This document shows, piece after piece, positions 55,760-64,000 of a stretch of 64,000 nt of DNA. This stretch comes from Antilocapra americana (Eukaryota; Chordata; Mammalia; Artiodactyla; Antilocapridae): positions 40,175,093-40,239,092 of the forward strand of contig ML664161.1 of the NCBI GenBank assembly GCA_007570785.1. Direction: 5' to 3'. Both the position numbers and the translations under genes were made by a program. The notes beneath the pieces are model-generated. The model saw only the letters and a program-made list of their open reading frames with translations, was not told where the DNA came from and did not search any database. Position 1 is the first letter of the stretch. Every line of letters starts with the position of its first letter.

Positions 55760-55965
55760 AGGGCTTACCTGGTGGCTCAGATGGTAAAGAATCCACCTGC
55801 AATGCAGGATACCCTGGTTTGATTCCTGGGTCAGGAAGATCCCCTGGAGAAGGCTACCCACTTCAGTATTCTTACCTGGAGAATCCCCATGGACAGATGA
55901 GCCTGGTGGGCTATTGTCCATGGGATCTCAAAAAATCAGTCACAACTGAGCAACTAAGCACAGCA
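55760..55965 (+). mobile_element. Bov-tA SINE, full length with near-perfect target duplication
   Basis: AGGGCTTACCTGGTGGCTCAG, AATCCACCTGCAATGCAGG, B box GGTTTGATTCCTGGG at 55816-55830, AAGATCCCCTGGAGAAGG and TCAGTCACAACTGAGCAAC. The flanks CAACCAGTTAT (55749-55759) and CAACCAGTAAT (55966-55976) match at 10 of 11 positions. Confidence 0.95.
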
Positions 55966-57207
55966 CAACCAGTAATAACTTTTCACCTTTTTCATCATCA
56001 GTAGAAGACTAAAATAGAGATTTGGGTTCTTAGAAATTGAGTCACTTGAAACTCACTATTGTGAGCATTTATTTGAGATTACCCTGGTGAAATCTCCTTG
56101 AAGAAATTAATATGGTTGATAACAACCATAGGGCATCATGAATTTTAAAGTTATAGCTGAAGGTGGTTCAAAATAAAGGAAGAAAAGAGGAAATAAATTT
56201 TATTCTCCACTTGTAAAATCATCTGATATCTCTGTATTTCCATATTGTATTAGTTAAAACATCAGTCATGTAATATTATAAAGTAATATTTACTATATCT
56301 GTTTATCTGAAGCATTCTTTTAGAGATAAGGGAGAATTCATAAAAATAGTAAACAGTCATTTCAGGAATGGTTGAAATGTCCTTATAATGTTAAAATAAA
56401 AAATTTAATTGAAATTTTACAGATGATTAGTTCATAATATAGGTTAATTATTACTGGTAATGAGATTTGTCACTGGCAGATTGAATACTTAAACTTTTTA
56501 AGGTTAATTCACAATACTATCTATTAAAATGTAGATTCACAATTGGAATAGTTTTGGTCTTTCTACAGTTCCTTTGTTCCTTTCCTGCGACACGGCTCTT
56601 CTGGGCTAAACTGGAAATGAATTATTTTCAGTAATAGCCTAGAATCACATATGAACTTAAAATAAAAATGGGGTATTCTATTTAGTCCTCAGGGCTATGA
56701 GGAAAGGCAGATTATTTTTCGTTGTTTTGCCTTCATAAGACAGAAGTTTCAGATACTATGAAATTTGCAGTGCTACCAATCTATTTGCAAAGCATACCAG
56801 ATGGAGAAACTTTTATTAAGAAGGTCAAAAGGAAATTATTTTGATTAAATTAAATACTGATGTAAAGGAGTATGCTATTTGGATCCTCTTCGGTGATATA
56901 TTATTGACCTTGAATATTTCCTCGGAGACTCTCCTCTCATAGATTCATATTACATTATTGTTTCTTCTTATGGTTTCTTTTTTTAATAAATTGCCTTTCC
57001 AATTGCTAATCCTCATTCTCTTTTTTATTTTACTCTCCCCCAGATCCACTTCTGGGATATTTGGTACTCTTTTCATATATACTCTTCTTCTGATAACTTC
57101 TCTTTAATTATACCTTGTTAATAATATCAAAGAGGGCTTCATTCATTGTACTATGCATGGTCTTTTAGAATTCTCACTCACATTCAGTGATCTTTTCCAT
57201 TGCTTGC
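55966..57207. other. Unassigned AT-rich DNA
   Basis: About 1.2 kb of strongly AT-rich DNA with no recognised features. Confidence 0.45.
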
Positions 57208-57450
57208 CTGTTACTCAGTTGCTCATTAAAAATAATACATTTGAATCAGTATCTGACTCTTTGCAAGTCCATGAACTGCAACCTGCCAGGCTCCTCTATC
57301 CATGAAATTTTCTAGGCAAGAATATTGCAGCGGGTTGTCATTTCCTACTCCAGGGGATCTTCCTGACGCAGGGATCAAAGCCATATCTCTTTGATCCCTG
57401 TGTCTCTGGCATCAACAGATGGATTCTTTACCCACCACCAGGAAAGCCTG
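57208..57450 (-). mobile_element. Bov-tA SINE, diverged, with internal insertion
   Basis: The plus strand reads TGTTACTCAGTTGCTCATTA, then about 25 extra bases. It resumes with GTATCTGACTCTTTGCAAG, CTGCCAGGCTCCTCTATCC, GGCAAGAATATTGCAGCGGG, TCTTCCTGACGCAGGGATC and CACCACCAGGAAAGCCTG. The B-box region has been rearranged into a perfect 10-bp inverted repeat (57371-57380 against 57389-57398). Confidence 0.9.
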
Positions 57451-59129
57451 ATCTTCTCCATGCCAATATTCTAATGCTAAACTCTAAGTAAAATCCAATC
57501 AGAGTATCTTTATTTATTAAACAAATATATACATAACTTTGAAGAAAGAGATGAGAGTAGGAAGGATTTTAGGAAATCTTTGCTCTCTATATTTGTCAGC
57601 AACATCTCTTCTTTCTTGCTCCATCAATAAAAATTTCAGTACACAACTGCAAGACTAGTCAAGGTACTGAAAGTTTATTTGTGGATTGGTGTTTAGTTTG
57701 AATGTGTCCTCAGTTGGTATGGCCTTTTGGGATAGGTGGGCCCCTAAGCCCTGTTTTATTAAGGTTATTTCTATGATGGAAGTACACTCTTGCATGTGTA
57801 TCTCTTGTACTCATGTTAAATTTATTATATTTTATATGGTTGACATCTGAGAGTCATAAACTAAGATTCGACCTGTGTATAGAAGAAAGAGGCAGGTTAA
57901 ATATCACTGAAGCAAATGTATATTCCCCAGCCAATCATCTACAGATGAAAATGGACCTTAAACCATCAGAGAAAGAGTTCCTTCCTGCATCTCTGAAAAC
58001 TTTTTGTTCCTAGGATTTGGGATTTGAGGAGTCTAACTATGCTGCAGCAGTTTGTCAATGGCAGTGCAAAATTGCATATGTACATGGAGTCATCAGATTC
58101 TCAAAACTACCCAAAAGAGCTTAAAAGCCATTGATCTAATTGTATATTGTATGCTTTATGTTAATTTTCCTTTTGTTACCTGAGCCGTTAGCCTTTTGGG
58201 AATATAGTAGCCTGATCTCAACTCTGAAGTGGGAAATTAAGAGAAGGGATGTGCATTTAGGCTCGGGCCAGAATGTTACAGCAAGGATGTGCTCTACTCC
58301 GGGCTGACACAGTGGGGACAATATTAACTTCAGATGAATTGCCGTGGAGGAGACGAATCACAGGGACAGGTGTCTAGGCTGAAAGCACAACCATTCCCTA
58401 CCTCTCAGCATTCTACAGAGATCAACCTCATTGCTTACCTTGAAGAATTCAGGTTTTATCTGATCAGGAAACCAGCAGTTTTCTTTACATTCTTGCCAGA
58501 TATTTCTCCACCTGAATCCCTCACCACAAACTCAACATACTTAAAACAGCTTAAGTCAGTCCACCATATTCCCAAATCATACAGCTCTGCCTCCCTCAGA
58601 GTTTTCCATTTCTCTGAATTTTCCAAATCATTTAGGCTCATAACCATTTATGCTTTTTCTGCTTCGCTGCAGTATTTCCTGCATTGAGGCCATTATTCAC
58701 AGGGTTAATTTCCCATCTTCTTGCTCATCTTTAACACTGTCCCAGTAGGGAACCCTTCATTCAGACCACACTCAGCCCTGTCCAGTACACAGAAATGCCT
58801 CCAAGAGCCTCTTCTCCTTTCCCTCCTGAAGTGAGTTGTTGTTGTTTAATGTGGAAGAATGACATTTGTTGGCCAACATCCTCATTTTTCCAAACAAGCA
58901 TATTTGAAAACAAATGAAACAAGATTATCATTTGTCACCACCACTGTTTTTTTAAAACATTAAAACTGGTACTCCTTTATAACTAAAAAGGCTTAATTTA
59001 ACATTTTGGAATGTTTCCTTTTTATTATTTTTCTCATTTACCTGAAGATGGCTGAGATTTTAAAAATGAACACCTCTCCTAGCATTGGAATTGAAAACCA
59101 AAACCATTGGCCTATGGCACTGAATATGC
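57451..59129. other. Unassigned DNA
   Basis: About 1.7 kb. The part near 57690-57760 has a faint MaLR-like look (TTTGAATGTGTCCTCAG then CTTTTGGGATAGGTGGG) but is too short to call. The 117-codon plus frame at 58334-58687 has no recognised domain and is opposed by a shadow frame. Confidence 0.4.
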
Positions 59130-59388
59130 AGGAAGGTTAAGAGTGTATGCCCTGGAGTCAGATCCATGGGAGTGTCATACACTAATTCTGAGATCTCATT
59201 CAAGTTGCTTTCCTCTCATCTGTTTTCATCTGAAACAGTATAAATTGGGGATGTGAATACTATTTGCCTTGTAGAAATAAGGTAGAGATAAATGAATTAA
59301 TAAAGGCAAGTTGCTCAGCCTAAGAGTTGGCACACAGTAAGCTAACAATAAATGGAAGATATAATAATTACTGTTACTATTTTGAACT
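59130..59388 (+). mobile_element. MIR SINE, nearly full length
   Basis: GGTTAAGAGTGTATGCCCTGG with AGTCAGATCC, ATTCTGAGATCTCATTCAAG, CATCTGAAACAGTATAAATTG, TAGAGATAAATGAATTAATA and GCACACAGTAAGCTAACAATA. All five MIR landmarks are in order. Confidence 0.78.
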
Positions 59389-60394
59389 CTTATTATGCTT
59401 CCTGTGTTTAACTTTTCACTAATAGCAGGTTTTTTCTTAAATATGTGTTGATTCCTTAAACAAAACTAGTCCCTTGGATAATTGGTTTACCTTATGGGGG
59501 ATGACTAATTCATTCATTCTTAGGATTGAGACACTGCTGCTATTTTTCATGTATTTAACATGAGAGACATTTTTCTAGAAAATTTTTCACTTCATTGAAT
59601 GTTATTATTCTTACTCTGAGAAATTTAACTGTGTGACTTATTTTCCGAAAATGGACTTCAATTTGGCCTTTGCTGTGATCAAAAAGGAATGAAGATTTTA
59701 CTGTCTGATCCAGGTTTAACAAACTAACCTAAAAGAATCCCCTTTGGGCAAGACTGCAGATGAATTTTCTGCACCACTGAATTTCACATTTCCTCATAAT
59801 TAAAAGGGTTGGTAAATCCCTCCTTACTACATCTTAAACACAAGAATGTTTACCTGGGAGCATCCAAAAGAATACTGACCTTTCTCTAACAGAGAGAAAT
59901 AGTCATTTATCAATCATAATCCTTAGGGTGATAAAAGATTGTAAAAGCAAAGATGCATTACAGCTGAAAGCCCTTGTCTTTCTGAGCCAATGTTGGAACA
60001 TGGTTGGTGAATTGTAATGTTCAACTCTCTTGGTGAAGCTAACACAGCTGAATTAAGGGCTATGCAAATAGTGAAACCAATGTATAGGGAATAGTCAATT
60101 TTTTTCTTGGGAACTTGTTGAATGTATTATAAAAACCTTAGGTGATTAAAGGAGAATTACTCTTGCTTCATACAAGCATAAATCTTTATTTGATGGGGAG
60201 TGTGAGGGGACTAATTAGGCTCCCTGTAACATAACTGACATTCTCACAAAGAGGAAACAAAGAAACACTGATGAGATGCTGATGTATACCTTAACTCATA
60301 TCACAGATCTAGGCACAGAGGAACTGAAACATGAATGAGTTGGCAAGCATCATGGGATAATGAACTGAGAAGCAAGATCATGGGATGATGAACT
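59389..60394. other. Unassigned DNA, possible conserved noncoding sequence
   Basis: About 1 kb. A TCF/LEF-like GTGATCAAAAAGG lies at about 59675-59687 and an octamer ATGCAAAT at about 60062-60069. A near-identical pair of ~21-bp words (CATGGGATAATGAACTGAGA and CATGGGATGATGAACTGAGA) is spaced 28 bp apart at 60351-60398. Motif matches of this size occur by chance, so any function is speculative. Confidence 0.35.
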
Positions 60395-60398
60395 GAGA

Positions 60399-60530
60399 CT
60401 GGGGTGTTGGGGTCCCTGATTCTAGATGTAACTAGCTATGCAGCCTTGAACACAACCAGCTCACACATTTGAGGTTCAATTTCTTTTTATGAAAAAACCA
60501 ATTAAGATTGATATCTTTAAGAGATCTGGC
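60399..60530 (+). mobile_element. MIR SINE, core fragment
   Basis: GGGTCCCTGATTCTAGATG, AACTAGCTATGCAGCCTTG and TTTGAGGTTCAATTTC, a sense MIR core. Confidence 0.65.
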
Positions 60531-60689
60531 ATAAGGTGTTTAATCCACACAGAAGCTATAATTACTGTAAGGTATTGGAAGTATAGTGAAGTAAATTTTA
60601 TAAATGAAGTCTTAATGTCATACATATGTGTACTCAGGCACACACAGGCAGATAAATTACTGATCTGTTAGTTACTATTTCTATTTATT
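60531..60689. other. Unassigned DNA
   Basis: Short AT-rich spacer. Confidence 0.35.
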
Positions 60690-60943
60690 TTTAGCTGTGC
60701 TGGGCCTTCTTTGCTTTCTCTAGTTGAGGCTAGCGGGGGCTGGCTACTCTCTAGTTGCTGTGCACAGGGCTCTTGTTGGTGTGGATTCTCTTGTAGCGGA
60801 GCACAGGCTCTAGGTGCACGGGCTTCAGTAGTTGTGGCACAGCTGTGGCTCAGCTTGTGGAGCCTTCCAGGACCGGGGATTGAACCCACGTCTCCCTCAC
60901 TGGCAGGCGGACTCCTAACCACTGAACCGACAGGGAAGTCCTA
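60690..60943 (-). mobile_element. CHR-type SINE, long form
   Basis: The head is on the right: plus strand CCACTGAACCGACAGGGAAG at about 60920-60939, then B-box-like GGGGATTGAACCCACGTC at about 60876-60893. Leftward come CTGTGGCTCAGCTTGTGGAG, GGGCTTCAGTAGTTGTGG and TTGTGGAGC-like CHR-2 body, ending near TTTTTAGCTGTGCTGGGCC. At ~255 bp this is the extended CHR form, unlike the two short copies elsewhere. Confidence 0.88.
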
Positions 60944-61599
60944 TCGGTTACTACTGGGCGTCTGCTCTGGAGCAGGCTACATCAGTGGTGAGCAGTATGG
61001 TTTGGGCCACTGAACTCTCAGGGCTTTCAAGCTGCTGGCTAAAACTAGATCATTGGATGTGGTTTTCTTAATATCTCTTATGAAGTTAACCATTGTGTAT
61101 ATAAATCTGCATGGATTTTTTTCAGTGCTGTTGTTAATGACTTAACTTGAATTTCTGTAAAAGAACATTTTCTCCTTTCCCAAAAGTTCAAGTAGCAATG
61201 CAGTATTGACACAGATCTAGGACAAAGCATGACTCCGGTGGGACCACACATAAAGTTTACTGAATAAATAAGTAAACTAGATTAGCTCAACTGTCCTTTT
61301 TTTTTTTGCACGTACAATATTCAGAAACATATATAAGATCTCCTTATTTTCATTTGTGCCTAGATATAAGGTAATGTTTAAACCAAGCCATGAATTGATT
61401 ATCTTTTTGCAGAAATTTATTTTCACCTGGAGTGTTAGCAAGGCTTAAATCATACATTCTGTCACCATTCACCATGGGCTTCAGCCAAAGGAGCTGCTGC
61501 TATTCTGCCTTTGATTGGTGTGGGTGGTATATAGGACAAGAAAATAATCAGTGGCATCATAATCAGAATATGCCAAACCATAGACACTATGAATGATAA
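60944..61599. other. Unassigned DNA
   Basis: About 650 bp with no recognised features besides a T10 run (about 61298-61308). Confidence 0.4.
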
Positions 61600-61855
61600 T
61601 ATTAATATCTAACATATATTAAGCATATATCATGTGGTAAGCACCGTGATAAATGCTCTGGGCAAAATAACTCATTCATTTCTCTTTGTAACCCTATGAG
61701 GCAGGTCATGTATAGATAAGAAAACTGAGGCTTAAAGGGGTTTAGTGACTTTTTCCAGTCCTGCAGCTCATGACTGATTATATGAAATTATGATCCCAGG
61801 CTATGTACCTTCAGAGTCTGCCTTCTTAACCACAACTCTTAAACTGCTGCCCTTG
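61600..61855 (-). mobile_element. MIR SINE, nearly full length
   Basis: TTAAGCATATATCATGTGGTA, AACCCTATGAGGCAGGTCATG, AAGAAAACTGAGGCTTAAAG, CTGCAGCTCATGACTGATTA and AGAGTCTGCCTTCTTAACCAC. A complete reverse-complement MIR. Confidence 0.8.
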
Positions 61856-63671
61856 AAACTGAGGTCTCCATTGGAAACCAAGGTATCTTTCATACCAGGT
61901 GTTCTTTGAACTTCACAGTATTTATTTCTACTTTTCTTATAACCTCTGTAATCATCCACTTATTGAGTTGCAGCTCACAGTATGTGTGTGGGAGGTTGCA
62001 GATAACATACCAGCAGTTTGTGCTCTTACTAATGCTTGCCAGCTGTTCTGGCACAGTATTTATTTGCCCTGTAAATCCTAGACTGTTCATTTTTATAAAA
62101 AAAAATCTGTCAATTGACAGTTCATTTATTCTTCTACTGGAAGCATTAGAGCATTGGGTATCCTTGACTTTGGTTTCACAGTGTCCAAATAAATGGAATT
62201 CTGGGCAGAAAGCCTGATAGCTTGAAAGCATGACACAGCAGTGTTTTCTCTACTCATAAAACTTCCACGGAGTCTCAAATCAAGGCCTCTCCTTCCTCCC
62301 GCCCCAACTTTGTAAATTACTCTCTGTACCTTCATCAACACAGGTAGGGGCTAATGAAGGTTAAATCTTTCTAATTTAGTTGTAAATATGGTAATTCAGT
62401 GTTTGAGCTGTGTGACAGGTGTCAGGCATACGTGCTTCCTCCAAAAGGCCCACACAATGGCCTCCCAGTCCCTGGCATCATCTTTATGTCCCCTAATGCC
62501 ATATGGCAGAAAAGCCATTCACCTGGTGGGAGAGACGAGACATTCTTTCCTATCTTACTTTTCTGGTTGCATCTTTTCTATTCAGGGAAACAATGTGATA
62601 TAATCATGCTGAGATTCTTGGTCATAAGGCAGTCATCAGCCATTATATCTTTTCCCCCAAAGTTTGGTCTTTGAAATATCCTGCTTTGAGAGTCTATGGA
62701 AAACATTTTGATACATTCATTCCCCTTGGAAACCGTTCCATCTTTCCCTTGATTCGTGGAGTAATTATGACTCCCTTGTTAGTTCATTAACTTTTCTTTT
62801 CCATTAAGCGGTCTGTCTTTTTCGGCATTACCTTCTGTCAGCTAAAATGCTAAATGCAAAATAATCTGGGACTAAGGGGAGTCCATTTGGTACTGAACAA
62901 CAACAACAAAAAGTAGACCTCTCTTTTTACAATGGAGTTTGAAAGGTGCTAACCTATCGTTATTACATTTGGGATGGAGTTTCTCAAATATTTCAGGGCT
63001 CGTAATTTTTGTAAGAGGTTGTTCCTAGAGTAGAGTGAGGAAACAGGAGCTGTGGGAGCATGAGACACTGGGCACCCTTTTCCCAGGAACAGAAATAACT
63101 CCTGTTTGTTGTTTACTGTGCCTTGAAGCTAACTCTCAAATTCCCTTTCATGTACCAAACATTTTTATAGCCCTGCCTCAGCCTCCAGGTATTTTTGATA
63201 TGTTTATATAATAGGAAAACTATTGGAAGTCAATAGGGTAGACTACAGTGTACCTGTATCCTGCTTCCATGTCAGCTGGGGCTCACATTAAACACTTTTA
63301 AAAGGCATGGTGTTTAGGGGGAAAAGCTTTTAATTATGTTCTGTTTTCAGCATCTATTGAGCAAGCATGAAAGTCCTTTGAAATCAGATATTGCCTTACA
63401 ATTTATATATCAGCACAGAGAAACCAAAAAATACACAGCTTTATTCTATTTTTGAAACTCTGTTCATGTACCAGTGCCCAGGGACTTCATCATTTCTGAC
63501 CATTTCCTCCTAGGCTGCAAACTGCAGACTCAATCGAGTAGTATATTTGAGTTTAATGGGTATTTGCAGCAATCCTCACCTTTAGTGCACTATGGAAATT
63601 TGTTCACTCCTGGGGGCATCTTTATAATACTCAGGAATTTGGTTTTAGGATTTCTAAGTATTTGGGAAAAT
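61856..63671. other. Unassigned DNA
   Basis: About 1.8 kb. Overlapping frames on both strands at 61890-62231 (113 and 103 codons) and plus frames at 62388-62674 have no recognised domains, and opposed frames of similar length argue against either being real. Some parts (62240-62320, 62430-62560) are GC-richer. No repeat recognised. Confidence 0.4.
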
Positions 63672-63769
63672 GCTATATATGTATGCATGTACATGCATAC
63701 AATTACATGTGTGCACATAAATGCAATTATATGTATTTACATATGTACATGTGTATGTATATATATATG
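63672..63769 (+). repeat. Degenerate TA/TG/CA microsatellite
   Basis: Alternating purine-pyrimidine DNA, for example TATATGTATGCATGTACATG, ending in TATATATATATGG. Several short palindromes (GCATGC, ACATGT) are embedded. It ends just before a Bov-tA SINE. Confidence 0.85.
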
Positions 63770-63777
63770 GAAGAGGT

Positions 63778-63982
63778 AGGCTTCCCTTGTGGTTGAGAGG
63801 GTGAAGAATCTGCCTGCAATGCAGGAGGCCCAGATTCAATCCCTGGGTTGGGAAGATCTTCTGGAGAAGGGAATGGCTACCACTCTAGTATTCTTCCCTG
63901 GAGAATTACAGAGGAAACTGGTGAGCTACAACCCATGGGTTGCAAAGAGTCAGACAAGACTGAGTGACTAACACACACACAC
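63778..63982 (+). mobile_element. Bov-tA SINE with (CA)n tail
   Basis: GGCTTCCCTTGTGGTTGAGAG, AATCTGCCTGCAATGCAGGAG, B-box-like GATTCAATCCCTGGG at 63833-63847, GGGAAGATCTTCTGGAGAAGG, TCAGACAAGACTGAGTGACT and a (CA)6-like end. Both frames crossing it are SINE readings. Confidence 0.94.
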
Positions 63983-64000
63983 CTACGAAAGAGGAGAGTG

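Noticed and set aside
57690..58010. Possible MaLR LTR on the plus strand
   Set aside because: Only two short words fit, and later LTR landmarks are absent.
58334..58687. 117-codon plus-strand open frame
   Set aside because: No recognised domain, and an opposing frame overlaps it. No supporting splice signals.
61890..62231. 113-codon minus and 103-codon plus frames over the same bases
   Set aside because: Two long opposed frames without motifs suggest chance. Neither shows a known family.
3788..63982. tRNA-like heads with A and B boxes at many places
   Set aside because: They belong to Bov-tA and CHR SINEs and lack cloverleaf arms complete enough to be tRNA genes.
1..64000. CRISPR array, phage or bacterial operon
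   Set aside because: No regularly spaced repeats with unique spacers, no dense coding, and repeats are clearly of ruminant origin.

Overview
This is a mammalian nuclear window from a pecoran ruminant (cattle, sheep, goat or deer lineage). The diagnosis rests on interspersed repeats readable in the sequence. There are about 19 Bov-tA type tRNA-derived SINEs, nine pieces from about eight BovB (RTE) LINE insertions, three CHR-type cetartiodactyl SINEs, a ruminant L1 3' end, and a class II-like endogenous retroviral LTR with a 6-bp target duplication. I cannot tell the species from the sequence alone.

I find no convincing protein-coding gene, rRNA, true tRNA, CRISPR array or bacterial-style operon. 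Nearly all longer open frames are BovB, L2, mariner or SINE sequence, often read on the wrong strand, or chance frames in AT-rich DNA. The window is best read as a gene desert or a very long intron. The one stretch that looks like part of a host transcript is 37.66-38.28 kb, which has a strong splice-acceptor-like tract, AT-rich 3'UTR-like sequence and an AATAAA signal. It remains a candidate only.

Layout. 0-7.3 kb: mostly unassigned AT-rich DNA with a BovB tip, Bov-tA copies, a MIR and an ancient L3/CR1 LINE. 7.5-9.6 kb: a BovB split by a solo retroviral LTR. 10-16 kb: SINEs, two ERVL-MaLR LTRs (one with an intact 5-bp target duplication), MIR fragments, an old L1M tail and a CHR SINE. 16.2-17.8 kb: a possible conserved noncoding block, then a BovB containing a second BovB in the opposite orientation. 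18-23 kb: SINEs, MIRs, two BovB 3' ends, a MER5A-type hAT fossil interrupted by one arm of an unclassified inverted repeat, and a 20-base G run. 25.3-27 kb: a long degraded L2. 28-33 kb: SINEs and a full-length Hsmar1-like mariner. 33-37 kb: mostly unassigned. 37-47 kb: the candidate terminal exon, a perfect 37-bp tandem duplication, SINEs, MIRs, an L2 tail and a diverged direct repeat pair. 47.1-51 kb: three BovB units in the same orientation. 51-64 kb: mostly unassigned DNA with an L1 3' end, SINEs, MIRs, a CHR SINE and a terminal microsatellite.

The elements form a readable insertion stratigraphy. L2, L3, MIR and MER5A are oldest, followed by MaLR and L1M, then mariner, CHR, BovB and Bov-tA. 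Nesting supports this order directly: LTR in BovB, BovB in BovB, SINE in inverted-repeat arm in MER5A, and CHR in MIR. I did not find a new molecular system. The most unusual item is the unclassified inverted repeat pair at 19.7 and 21.1-21.5 kb. Repeat family names come from remembered consensus features, not from a database search, and most boundaries are good to about 5-20 bp.
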